From Dendrophyllia cribrosa (taxonomy: Eukaryota; Cnidaria; Anthozoa; Scleractinia; Dendrophylliidae), in NCBI GenBank assembly GCA_024195265.1, contig JAJLRJ010000002.1, positions 3,270,283 to 3,334,282 on the forward strand: 64,000 nucleotides of DNA, in the 5' to 3' direction. How positions within the stretch are numbered: position 1 is the first letter of the stretch; each line of letters begins with the position of its first letter. The notes under the pieces were generated by a model. The model was not told the DNA's origin. It was given only the letters and a program-made list of their open reading frames with translations, and searched no databases. The translations under genes were made by a program, and so were the position numbers. Below, in pieces: positions 12,473 through 23,596 of the stretch.

Positions 12473-12651
12473 AAGTGGTTTCACTCACGTGACCGGCGGC
12501 CATATTGGAGTGCTAATATAAAAGGAAATATTTGAATATGAATAGAGCTTTAAAAGTCTCATAGGATTCGTTTAGAACACCAATATGGCCACCATTTCAC
12601 GGACACCGATATGGCCGCCGTGACGTCACGTGCAAACGCTCTAAATAGTGT
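12473..12651. mobile_element. MITE, CACGTGA / GAGCGTTT family, copy 1
   Basis: Left end TTTCACTCACGTGACCGG and right end GTCACGTGCAAACGC are inverted, with inner inverted GGCCATATTGG / CCAATATGGCC. A better-preserved relative is at 44694-44845. Confidence 0.6.
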
Positions 12652-12884
12652 CTGCTAATGTTAGGTGTTTGAAGTAGTCTAGTCTTCTCTGACTACTCTC
12701 AATTGAAATTCCTCTCCATTAATTTATCATCAGTAGCTCAAAACGTAGGTCTAGGTAGGCCTGCGTATCTCGAATGAAAACACTCAATCAAAAAATCATT
12801 CAAAATCCAGCTAACTAAAAATTACAGTGAGATAAGAAAAGGGAATATTACCATTTTCTGCGGTCCTCATATAAAAACTATTTA

Positions 12885-13129
12885 CAGTATTTGTAAGCGA
12901 ACCCCATATTAAGCGGACACTAGCTGCTTTTGTCCCTAAATTTTCTTCCTATATTTACTGTAAAACGAACCTGTATTAAGCGGATCCCATATTAAGCGGA
13001 CACCAGCTGCTTGGGTCCCAAGATTTTGTTCCCTTATTTACTGTAAAACGAACCTGTATTAAGCGGATCTCTCTATTAAGCGGACACAATCGAGGGTCCC
13101 GAGGGTGTCCGCTTAATACAGGTTCACTG
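12885..13129. mobile_element. pogo/Tigger-like MITE abutting galaxin promoter
   Basis: Right end GCTTAATACAGGTTCACTG, with left end CAG...ATTAAGCGGAC in inverted orientation and TA on each side, as for Tc1/mariner/pogo elements. Inside, the unit CGAACCTGTATTAAGCGGAT is repeated two to three times. It ends about 40 bp before a TATA-like box and 127 bp before the next gene's ATG. Confidence 0.7.
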
Positions 13130-13170
13130 TATTAAGTATAACAAGATTAATAACACGATTAATGAAGCGA

Positions 13171-13178
13171 TATAATAT
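13171..13178 (+). promoter_or_regulatory. Candidate TATA box of second galaxin-like gene
   Basis: TATAATAT lies 85 bp upstream of the ATG at 13256, which has a strong Kozak context (GCCACCATGA). No other core promoter motif is evident. Confidence 0.4.
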
Positions 13179-13255
13179 TGACGAGGCTCATGTTTTTTCT
13201 TTTAATTTGTTAGATTTGTTTTACTGCTTTCTTGAGAGTGTAATAAACAGCCACC

Positions 13256-16200
13256 ATGACACAGTTTGTCTGTACGGCTTTGATAGCCGCTGTGCTTTTT
13301 ATTGTTGGTAAGTTAAAACTGAACCCTTTATATCCCATTAGTGCCAAAAATCAAAAGTTAAGAAAAATCCAAAATTGTATTTTGCAAAATATCGAAAAAC
13401 AAATGGTACAATGCAAAAGCACTGACGAAGAGATTTCATTTGAATGGTCACACAATAGGATTTCGTTGACAGGCGCAAAAGTTAGAACAAATGGTACCAT
13501 GCAAAAGTACTGCTGAAGAGATTTCATTTGAATGGTCACACCATAGGATTTCATCCACAGACTCAAAAGTTAGAACAAATGGTACAATGCAAAAGCACTG
13601 ACGAAGAGGTTTCATTTGAACGGTCACACCATAGGATTTCGTTGACAGACTCAAAACTTAGAACTACACTACATGTCTCTATAATTGCTTCCGTAAGTGA
13701 ATGGGTTAACTTTCGTTTTAAGTTTTTGGATCCGTAGCATTATCATTGTAGAAACCTTGCTTTCTGCTCATGAATAAACCATTACAGAGTTGGTTTGAGC
13801 GACGTTGTGGCATTGTGCAAAACCATTCATATTACAATGAGTTGTAGTTGCGTGTGAATTGTGTGCACCGAGCCTTGTAATGTTACTGAAAAACAGACAT
13901 TCCAAAATGGCCTTTTAAAGTGCGTCTAAACGACTACATTATTATATTTTATAAAATGAAATACACGTGAAGTGCTAAAATGCAATTAAATTAAACATTG
14001 CAGTGATAAAGGAAATTGAATGCAGATGCACCCGTGAGCTGCAAGTTGCCAGACGAGTCTGATAGTATTTAGCATCACAGTTTGGGAGCAGGCCGGGATC
14101 GAAATTAGCTGTTATAATAAAGTAAATAAATTGCTTTTTCTTCGTCAACGTGGCTCTCAATAGTTCGCAATATTTTTTATTACTTATACTTTGATGTAAA
14201 AATACTACCATTCTTTATTAGTTGATGCCGCAAACAAATGCCCAGTCACTGGTGATAAAGAATTATAGTGTTGATCCGATCAAAATATAGGGAACTATGG
14301 CGAGACACCTTAAGTTCAGTTTTTATACAAATTTGTCGACAGTTGAATCATCTTTACCTGGTCGCAGACCTTGCTACAACTTGCGCCGGAATGATAGAGT
14401 TGAGAAAGACCGCATATCTTATCCAGACCGCTGCTGTGGCAACTTACACTACAATGATCGTACCCAGCTTTGCTGCCGCAGTCGACTTTTCCACAGGAAA
14501 CCTGGCTATTTCTGCTGTGGTTCACAAACATACAATTTCAGAACTCAGTTGTGCTGTGGTGGTGTCGTGAAGACCAAAATAGGCTCCCTTAACGCCTGCT
14601 GTTGGCCCGCAAATACTCTGTATAACAGTAACACGCAGACCTGCTGTGCTGGATCTATTGTCCCAAAAATATCTGCTGGTCAAACAAGTAGCTGCTGCGG
14701 GTGAGTAAAGTGAATCCATCTCCGGACGGGCCCCCCGTGGGGACTCCCGTATAAACTTGACTGGGGTGATCGTCGGAGATTTCAAAAGCAAACTCTAAAA
14801 TAATTGTCGTTAAGGTGATTCCATCGAAAAAGAAGTTGCAATGAAAAGAAAAAGAAAAAGAGAAACTAATTAAATAATAGGGCAATTTCAGCATCTGCAC
14901 GCTCCCAGTGAAACGCTAAAAAGTGATTACATGAGAATATTTCAAAATATACTAAGGAAAAATTCTTCAAATATGGTTATAAAATAGAAAAAAATATTTT
15001 CTTCAAATACATGGAATAAAAAAGATAGGTCACCATGCTCGTTTAGGAAAAAACTTCTACTTATTTACTAAGGTAACTGAGTCCTCAAAGGAAACCTTTT
15101 TGCTTCGGAGTGCGCGCGCGCTCGTGCACGCGCAAATCACGCAATTTATTATGCGCAGTAGTGATGCGCAATGCAATACTAGAGAATCACCTTAAGTTTC
15201 TTTTATTTTTATTTTCAACAGAAAGAAAAGTTACAACCCCTCCACTCATGTATGCTGTTCTGGAAACATTTCTCGTAAGCCTGCTCGGTGCTGTGGCCGT
15301 GTGTCTTATAATCCCAGTACACATGCGTGTTGCGGAGGAAAGGTGTTGTCTGCCTCTGGCATCTCTTCGCCTGGTTGTTGTGGCAACAAAGTCTATGACA
15401 AAAATCAAAAGGTGCATAAAAAACATCTATTATTGTTGCTGCTGCTGTTACGTTTTCATAAGATACTTTCGAAAGCGGATTATGTGCAACTGATAAAGTT
15501 TTGAGGATTTTAAAGCTGTGTGTGCTGTGTTATCTGAAAAGTACCACGATATACAGTAAAAGATAGTTGCATTTCTTTTCTGTCGATCAATCAATTAATC
15601 AATCAATCAATCAATCAACCAATGAATCGATCGAGCGATCAATCAGTTAAAATTAATAGCCTTCCATTCATCCATCCATCCATCCTTCCATCCTTCCATC
15701 CTTCCATCCACCTGTCTGTTTTTCAGCCTGTCTGTCGATCTGTCAGATCAGTCAGTCTGTATGTCCGTCATTCAGTTAGTCGGTATGTCTGTCTGCCGAG
15801 AGTCTGTTAGTAAGTGAAAGTAAGCCTAATATATCCTTTACCTTTCAGCTTTGTTGCTGGAACATTCTTTATAACAAGCAGCCAAGTAACCTTCAATTAG
15901 GGTGTTGCGGTAGTACACGAATATTCACCGCGTACCAGATGTGTTGCGGGCTTCAAGTTACAAGTTTTCCAGGAAGTGTAAAGAACGCTCGCTGCTGTGG
16001 AAAAAGGAGCTATGATTCTGCTACCCAGGTGAATATTCCTTTAACTAACAGCCTGATCACATTCCCTCTTACGTGCCGAAGACAAAGTAAAAACCAGAAA
16101 CTTGGGGGTATCTGAAAGGATTCATTTCAAGCTGGATATATCACTAAATCTCGTACGCTGTGTTAACTAAAAACAAATTATTTGACGGAATATATGTCGT

Positions 16201-17969
16201 TTTGAGTAAACTAAGAAGACTTGTAAAAGGTACATGTAGTGCTGCGAACACAGCCACCTCTCATCGCTCCCGAAATACTTTTGTCAGAAGGTTAAGAGCT
16301 AAATCACAAAGTTTATGGCTTTGTAAGATATTCTTTAAGGAAAATACATAGGACACAGATTTTAGGCAACTGCCACTGATGTTGAAAGTTTTAATTTCCT
16401 AGAGGCTTATGAAAGGCGTTACTTTATAAGGCTCACGCAGATTTTCTTTTTGTAAAAACGTTCCCTCTTTTGTAAATCGCAATTAACAAAAATTGATGCA
16501 AAAGAGCACAAAGAGGATAAAACACTTGTTTCTCATTCCGGACTTTACTGTCTTGCAGTTGTGTTGCTCAGGCCAAGTCTCCACTAAACCAGCCGGTGTA
16601 CAGAACGCACGTTGCTGTGGAACACAAGGCTATAACCCAGCCACTCAGGTAGGACTTTTTTCAAAACTATTAGTTACTCATCTTAGTCTCTTGTTTTTTC
16701 AACACGAACCTCTTGGCCGGTCAATAACTCTAAGATTATGCGTTTTTAATTACTAAAGGATTCCCATTCCACCAAATAACCTTTCATTGCCTTTCTAGAA
16801 CGATCAAAAGGAATACTCGCAGGCAATTCTTGGTTTGTACTGACGCCATATCACTGTCATATCAAAATGCAGAAGCATTGAAAAACATATTTCGATTCCA
16901 AAATGTTTATAGAATTGTAGAGGTAAAACTACACATCTGGGCTAAGTTTTGAAGCGTAAGACTATTTCGTTCAAGAGTTATAGGCGAACGAGTATAAGAC
17001 ATTTTAAGTAAAAATGTATGGAGCGGCCATCTTGGTGTAACACTTCAGTAAACCAACATGGCAGCCAAAACTTAATTACAAGTCTATTACGCAAAAAATC
17101 TAATCACAAATTAGCATCTAAAATGCAAAAATAACGTTCAACTGGTTCAATGTTGCGTATTTTCACGGCTTATCTGAAATAGCGTGACGGATTGCATGAC
17201 ACATTTAAAACCTTTACAAATCGGAAGAAGCAAAACATTGTTAAAGGAGAGTATCACGAGGTTCCACGCGCGGCACTGTTCATTGTTCTTGCACCGGAAT
17301 TTTGGACATATCACTGTTAAAAGTGATTTTTTTTTTTCTTCCGGCTATCAAAACGGATTTTTTGATTCAACAAAAACCTCCACTTCTCGACGGCCTTTTT
17401 GGATTTGCCGAATCAAACTTGAAAACATGGGCCGGACGTTTTCAAGTTTCGCCCTCATGATACTGCCCCTTTAAAACCTGAAACTTTTTGTGAAGGATTG
17501 TGACACTGGTATCTACATACTATGTTAGAAACAGCTTTGTAGGATGTAAAGTTTAAATATTTGAATTTTTATGAAGTCAAGCTCGGGAGGGTCGTTCTGT
17601 CAACTTTTCTCACAGTTTCCATGCACACCAAAGTGTAATGCTTACATCTATTGCTGCATTTAAACATCCGTTTGTTCATACGTTATATTTTTCATTATAA
17701 CTGTTTAGGGATGCTGTGGAAGGATTAAGCGGGTCTACAACTTAGCCACTCAAACCTGCTGTAACGGGAGAGTTCACCTAAACAAGAAACAGGGAGGACT
17801 TCTGTCGAAGTCAGCCTGCTGCGGAGCATCGGTCTACAATCCAATGATCGAGGATTGCTGTCGAGTAGGTTACAGAAGTTACACAAGACCCATCGGCTGT
17901 TGCAACAACTATGGCAACCGACATCTGCAAAAAGGCCAAGGCTTCAGGCCATGCAGGGATCTGCAATAG
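13256..17969 (+). CDS. Galaxin-like secreted protein (long paralog)
   Basis: Six exons: 13256-13307, 14343-14700, 15222-15411, 15849-16028, 16559-16648 and 17709-17969. Junction phases are 1, 2, 0, 0, 0, all GT-AG; the total of 1131 bp gives 376 aa, close to published galaxin size. Exon 1 is the start of a signal peptide (CTALIAAVLFIV) after a perfect Kozak ATG. A basic stretch with GRR and LRR precedes the repeats. There are 22 CC pairs in galaxin register, for example SYNPSTHVCCSG and GYNPATQLCCSG. The C-terminus after the last CC pair is basic and ends GFRPCRDLQ. By homology it is an extracellular, disulphide-rich coral matrix protein. Oddity: at the exon 5/6 joint one half-repeat is missing (TQ is followed directly by GCCGRIKRVYN), so an exon in the 1060-bp intron may be lost or unseen. 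Exon 2 could begin elsewhere, since an open ATG exists at 14297, but the 14343 acceptor joins in phase with the signal peptide. Confidence 0.86.
13397..13664. repeat. 88-bp tandem repeat in intron 1
   Basis: The word AAATGGTAC recurs at 13401, 13489 and 13577, exactly 88 bp apart, giving about three copies with few mismatches. Each unit contains GCAAAAGCACTGACGAAGAG and CATTTGAATGGTCACACC. It lies wholly inside the first intron of the second galaxin-like gene. The open frames crossing it are chance. Confidence 0.88.
14814..15191. mobile_element. TTAA-flanked MITE in intron 2
   Basis: Inverted ends GGTGATTCC (left) and AGAATCACC (right) are each bordered by TTAA (14810-14813 and 15192-15195). 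The right part carries GATGCGCAATGCAATACTA, which matches the left end of the element at 18162 in the opposite orientation. It contains the motif GGTCACCATGC and an alternating CG run near 15110. The interior has no ORF. Confidence 0.78.
15584..15775. repeat. Microsatellite cluster in intron 3
   Basis: Consecutive (TCAA)n, (TCCA)n/(TTCC)n and (CTGT)n-like tracts fill about 190 bp of the third intron of the second galaxin-like gene. They are imperfect, so only moderate instability is expected. Confidence 0.8.
16237..16272. repeat. Half-copy of MULE foldback
   Basis: TAGTGCTGCGAACACAGCC and CTCTCATCGCTCC match one arm of the 94-bp foldback at 6519-6612; the second arm is absent. It lies in intron 4 of the second galaxin-like gene. 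Confidence 0.6.
17245..17470. mobile_element. TTAA-flanked MITE in intron 5
   Basis: Ends AGGAGAGTATCACGAGG (left) and the complement of AGGGGCAGTATCATGAGG (right), bordered by TTAA at 17241-17244 and 17471-17474. The subterminal GAAACTTGAAAACG (on the right arm's complement) recalls the element at 43937. It sits in the intron where a galaxin half-repeat appears to be missing. Confidence 0.78.
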
Positions 17970-18002
17970 GCAAAGAATCAAGATGTTTGTCGTTTGTTGT
18001 AA

Positions 18003-18008
18003 TTAAAA
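18003..18008 (+). terminator. Candidate poly-A signal of long galaxin-like gene
   Basis: ATTAAA, a common variant poly-A signal, lies 34 bp after the stop codon at 17967-17969. Confidence 0.45.
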
Positions 18009-18161
18009 GCAAAACATTTTAACTGATTAATCGACTATTCACTTTCTTTTACTGTATATTACCCCTCATTTTCCAAAGCTCCTGGTCACCGGTTGCAAGA
18101 TAGACTCAACGGGTCATCGATTTGACTTTTCATGGTCCGGAATTAAAGAAGCATTTATTAA

Positions 18162-20709
18162 GGTAATTCCTTAGTATTGCATTGCGCATCACGTTCTGCG
18201 CATAATTTCTTGCGTCATCAGCGCGCGCACGAGCGCGCGCACACTTCGAACCAAGAAGGTTTCCTTTGAGGATAAGCTGGCCAAATGAATAAGATATTGT
18301 TTTCTCCTGAACGAGCACGGTGACCCCTATTTTTTACTGATGTCATTTACTCGTAATTGGAACAAAAGTTCAGTGGTAGAACTGGTATTAATTACTTGGG
18401 CGGAGCGACCAAGTATTAAAATGCAGTTTGGTCGTCCACAAATGTGCAGTATTGCGCAACTCTGGGGATGGCGGGATTGTTCAAAACTTCACCGCGGTCA
18501 CATGTCCGAGGCGTTTTTCGTTTTATTTGGTGGGATTCATTTAGTATTAAGTGGAAACGTGGGCAAGGATGTATAAAATAATTAGTTTATGTAACTATCT
18601 TTTCATCTTTCCGGCTCAAAATAACGAGCTTCTTTTCGATCATTGAAAACTGATCAAAACGCTTCGTGCCTGAGCAAAATTGTGTTGGCAAATGGCGCCG
18701 ACAGTTCTGCGGTTCATAGTTTTCAAACGCTTAGAACCTTTTTTTAGTAAACTTTCAAAACGTTTGGTGAGTTGACAGTGTATTGTCAATATATGAAACT
18801 TTTAATAAACAGTGAAAATGACAACCTTAACTTTGAAGTACTTTGGTTAACTTTTGCAAATTTCTCTCGTTTAACCGCGGTGGAGTACACCTGTTGATTG
18901 TTGATGCGAGGCGAACGTCACAAAGTGCGAGTTGTGTTTTCTCTGTTGCATCAAACAGTTTCATATTCAATATGCGTAAAGAAATTACTCAAGAAGACGC
19001 TTCGAAAGTATTTGACACTCGCGATTAATTCTACGATACCTTCATGACGGAAACCCGCTAAAACATGTTAAAACGATTAGAAGAAGATAATTTAGACGAA
19101 TACATACATAGCGCTTATTTAATAAGAAGTGAACAGTGGACAGCGAAGAAAGAAATGTAAGCGTGGTAGGAATCCCAATTAATTTTACTTCTTTCGGTTG
19201 TTTGCCTTTCATTAATTTTTATTTCGTGAAGTTGAAGGAACAGAACAGCCAACTGAAACTTTGGGTGCAAAAATGCACGGCCGAGAGAAGATGCACGATG
19301 TAAACAATGCACGCGGTGTCTTGCGAGACGTTTCTTGCGAGTTTTGCTTCCGCTAGTGAATGTTTCTCGGGCGAAAATAACCTTAAAGTGATCACTTTTT
19401 CATTTAATTTTCTTTTCTGTGTTTCGGATACAGAGGAATAAAAACTGGATATATTTTCGTGTGACTGATTGCGAGATGTTTTATGAAACAGCTGCGTTAT
19501 GCGTTACTGGAAAGGTTTCAAATTACTTTCACATTATTCAAACATTTTTACCTCAACTGCAAAAATATGTTTCAAAGGGCTAAATTTGTTTCTCTCCTCC
19601 TAAATTATCACTTCTGTCGTTAAATTTGATTAAAGTTATAAGTTTCATTCAAACTTTATTATAATGACGGCGGGAATTCTTCCAGCAAAACTTTCAATTG
19701 GAAAAGTTGTTTTGATCTCGGGTCCGGACCAGGCAATAGGCCATTTCCGAGTTGCCTTTAGCCTCTCTATCAAAGCGAGGCTATGTGCGAAACCTTTCAT
19801 ATGAAAATGAGGTTTCATTCATATGCAAATAAGTTTTATTTGCAAGGTTTCGCACCTAGCCTCGCTTTGATAGAGAGGCTAAAGGCAACTCGGAAATGGC
19901 CTATTACATCATGGCTTCGAAAGGCCACTTTGCGGCTACATTTGCATTCACTTCAAAAGTGTCAGAAACACAGACCAGCTAGTTACAAGATTTAGCTAAA
20001 ACCAATAACAACCATCGGGAAACTCTGACATACGGCCTTTTTTTTCAACGGTAAGTACAAAGTAGGCATCGATTTGTATTTTTCAGTATGTACTCGTCTT
20101 TTGACACAGTGGACACGCTACTTTAATAATGCGTGCGATCTCGCACGCTAAGTGTACTGTGTCTTCTTGTTTTGACGGTTAACGCGCTTCTTTGTTAGAC
20201 TGCTCACACTATCCGAATACTCCCTATCATCAAACCGTGAAATAACGTGCATGCAGATTCCCAAGACAATTATTCTCCAATATGCCTAATACAACGACGC
20301 CCAAGTATACGCTTCCACAGCGTCTTGTTCTGTGTAAATCGCGTGAATGAAAACCTGTATTTGGGGCCAACGAGGAGTATGTGCTGATGACGAAGCGGTC
20401 CGATTTCCTTGCAAAATTTGCAAGACCGATCAATTCTGAAAGAATGTTGCAAAGTCAAATAAATAGTGTTAAAATTTCAATAATAATCATAGTTTTCTAC
20501 AGGCAATAAGGGTCCTTTTTTCGATGATCGAGTTTCGAACATTCCTCGCGCAATTACAAAAAGTCGCTATAAATAACGGGAGTACAGTGTAAAAACAAGC
20601 ACGGTGACTCCCTCTTTTTATTGCATTTTGCGAATACCCTAAGCATGGTTATCAATCGTACCAAGTTTGAAAAAAAGTTAAGTATAAGATCCTTTTCAAG
20701 GGAATTACC
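18162..20709. mobile_element. 2.5-kb TTAA-flanked non-autonomous element
   Basis: GGTAATTCC at 18162 and its complement GGAATTACC ending at 20709 are each bordered by TTAA (18158-18161 and 20710-20713). Left-end sequence TTAGTATTGCATTGCGCATC is shared, inverted, with the MITE at 14814-15191. The motif GCACGGTGAC occurs near both ends (about 18315 and 20602). No transposase-like frame is present, and a separate foldback MITE is nested inside. The two ends could also belong to separate copies. Confidence 0.55.
19735..19905. mobile_element. Foldback MITE (AATAGGCCATTTCCGAG)
   Basis: Arms of about 65 bp, AATAGGCCATTTCCGAGTTG ... and the exact complement, pair across a short centre rich in CATATG. 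Arms are almost identical, so the insertion is young. It is nested in the 18162-20709 element. Confidence 0.85.
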
Positions 20710-20713
20710 TTAA

Positions 20714-21856
20714 ATTTCCACCCATCCGAACTTTGATGGTTAGGCGCAACCCCGGTCGAGGGCCGTGTTTATATGATATCTGTATAATATATGAATATAC
20801 CGCGTTTATATGAAGGGACTCTGAAGAGATACGTCGTGTTCTTTCCTCATCTCTTGTCCATTGGGTGGCCATATTGGATTGGATAACGACGATTACGATT
20901 ACGTTACCCGTTCCAGTCTACCAGGAGACTGATTTCATACCCATTGAAACGAGTCATCGTAGAACGTTTACATGCCGGATACCAGTGCATGTTTTGGTAC
21001 CGGATCTAAAATCTCGATCCGTTCATTGCTGAATTTTATAGTGTTTGGTCGACATTTTGCTTGGTTTTGCAAAACGTTGCGGGCTTTGCAGGCTACCGGT
21101 ATGACTCGTACCGGTATGAGATTTTGTGTCAGTATCATGTAAACGCCGAATACGAATGGTTATTTAAATCGGTCAAAAATACTTTACATTTGTCGTCGTT
21201 GGATGGTAAAATTGTGAGCCTTTTGGTGGCTGACGGGTATCCCTTTTGAGACTTTGTTGAACGAGAGTATATTAAAGTACCGGACGAAACGAGCTTTGTT
21301 GAATACATGTAGTATGGCTGCATGTTAAAATAATGTTGCATCTTGAGCGAAATTAAGAATAAAACGAGCATCATCATGTACATTCAGTTGCATACTGCCC
21401 CATTCAACTTCAGGCGAGTGTATAACGTGTATGATGTGTGTCTGTTCAGTTATAGATCACAGATGACGTCAAAATGTGGTAAGAACAAAGAAATGGCGAG
21501 TTGGTCACTGATGTTCTTACAACATTCTTTAGTCTTTTGTGATCTATTACGGAACAGACGCGATGCAAAATGGAATCTATTTGTTTTATACAATAACTGG
21601 GAAGAAACATTCGTTTCGTAGCACTTGACTGTGATAATGACTGTTCGACTGGAGAGACTGTTTTACCTGACTAATTTCGCCATTTTCCACGTCAACGAAC
21701 TTGAATATCAAAATATTGCAATTTTTATGCTCTACACCGGTCTACAACTGCCAAGCACTATTATATCCGTAGGGTGCCCTTCACTGAAATTTCCCTCAGT
21801 GAAAATAGGTTCGAAAACTACAAAAATCTTATGAGTGCGCGCTGCAATGTCATTAA
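20714..21856. other. No gene recognised
   Basis: Short open frames only (the longest is 92 codons at 21343-21621), without motifs. A loose inverted pair around GTTTACATGCC (20968) and CATGTAAACGCC (21135) suggests an old foldback element. Confidence 0.4.
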
Positions 21857-22089
21857 TAGCGACCTTTAGATTTGACTACGAGTACGAAATCGAGTACGAG
21901 TACGACTTTGGAATTCCGAGATAATTGTATCCCCCGAACTATAACTCTTTCCTGTTGCTGACCTAACACATAAATAAACGTTAGGGATAAGATTGATGTG
22001 ATAATTAATTATATGAGGCACACGAATTTGGTTTGAAAACTCGTACTCGTACTCAATCTCGTACTCGTAGTCCAATCTAAAGGTCGCTA
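21857..22089. mobile_element. Foldback MITE with ACGAGT subrepeats
   Basis: TAGCGACCTTTAGATT (left) and AATCTAAAGGTCGCTA (right) are exact inverted ends. Just inside them each arm holds repeats of the hexamer GAGTAC/GTACTC (for example CGAGTACGAGTACGA). A clear target duplication is not visible. Confidence 0.8.
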
Positions 22090-22109
22090 GTGACAAGTCA
22101 GAATGATGA

Positions 22110-22430
22110 CGCTTTTAAAGCGGAGATTTCGCGGGCCGAAGGCCAAATATATTTGTGTATTTTTTGCAATTTTGATTTCCAAATCAGTTTCTCGGACAAT
22201 TATTGATGAGCAACAGGTGTATTTTATTTGGAAATTAGTCGTACTAGTTATTCTGGACGGAGAAAAAGTTATTGTGAACTTTTGTACGGTCTAAATGTAC
22301 TGTGCAGACGGTCGCGTAATTCTGTTTATCAGCCCGGTCGTCAATCTTACTTCTTGTGCTTCCGATCTTTCGCCTCAGTTAAGTTTACTATCGGCTTTCT
22401 GTTCAGAGAGCGACGCTGTTAGGCTCAGCC
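22110..22430. repeat. Dispersed repeat, copy 1
   Basis: Contains CAAATCAGTTTCTCGG, ACAGGTGTATTTTATTTGG, AATGTACTGTGCAGACGGTC and GACGTCAATC-like words. The same blocks occur, reverse-complemented and in the same order, at 57210-57510. No coding potential is shared between the copies. Confidence 0.7.
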
Positions 22431-22559
22431 TATCTATATGTATAAAAGAAGTCATTAAGACTGAATACTACAGCGCACTACAACAGCGCGCTTACTGCAT
22501 TGACAAGGATGTATGTTGTGAGCACGCGCGAAATTTGATCATTGCCGTCACGTCATGAA

Positions 22560-23596
22560 TTGAGCTTTTTCTCTAGTGCTCACTCACATAAGTTTTCGGA
22601 AAAGGGTGTTAGGAAGTTACAATTTTATTTAAGATCTATTCCTTCCCTAAGCGATTTTCAGAGGATGATTTTAGACATACTTTGTTTTAATCAAGTGCAT
22701 TTTTTTTTTCGTTTTCTCTTTTTGCCAAGGGCACAAGGGATATCTCTTTGCGACTTCGGTTGAATTTGAAGTCTCTGTGTGAATTAGTTTTGTCTGCTGT
22801 AGAATCGAGTTCTTGACCGATTAGCCAATTACGATTGTCTTGCAGCTCCGGTGATAACTGTCTTTGCGACTTGCAACATGATTGCATGACATTAGATCTG
22901 ACAAGTTCGTACGGATTCTTCTTTCTAGCTGGAATAAAGGACTTTCTGTACCTTTCAGAAGCAGTAAACAAGTTCCTGATCAAGCTTCGTTGTAAAAACA
23001 TTGCAGTTACCTGCAAAAGTGATTGAAATTAAACTTACCGAATACAGCAGAGGTGAGAAAAGCACGAAGGCACGAAGACATGAAGAAAGACCACTTCTTT
23101 GCACGTGGGGGAAAAAACATGCGCGCGCACCTTACTGGACGAGTCTATGACGTATTTCCGGTACTTAACCCATCCACAAAATCGAGTTTCTCTCCGCTAA
23201 ATGTTCGTGCCCAGGCCTCTTGCGGATTGAGTTTAGGTTGCGTTCTCTAAACGTCGAACGCAACAAATGAATTGGTCTTTTAAGATCACTTTTTAAACGT
23301 ACTCGAACTGTAAAATGTGAAAACGTTTGCGATAACTCTTACGTGATTTTGGAATGAAACAAAAAGAACAGAACTTTCTAATTCTCTATTGGCACCTCAT
23401 GACGTCACAAACCCTTTTGCTTTAATTAAACAAAGAGAAAAGTGCGCGATTTAATTTACTGACAATAAAGGGATATGTCGCGCCGATCACCGAAATTGTT
23501 CGGGGTTTTAAAAAAAAGATCAAAAGGTATCCAAGCATTTACTTGGTGCTTGCATCTACGAATCTTTGCTTTTAGTTAAGAACGTTAAAAGGTAAA
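22560..23596. other. Upstream region of TEX14-like gene
   Basis: No exon recognised. The last 100 bp before the ATG at 23597 shows no TATA box. TGACGTCA-like and CGCGCC words occur at about 23400 and 23480 but are not compelling. Confidence 0.4.

Noticed and set aside
14222..14342. Alternative start of galaxin exon 2 at 14222
   Set aside because: The acceptor is good and in phase, but the frame hits a stop after 15 codons. The 14343 acceptor reads through into the CC repeats.
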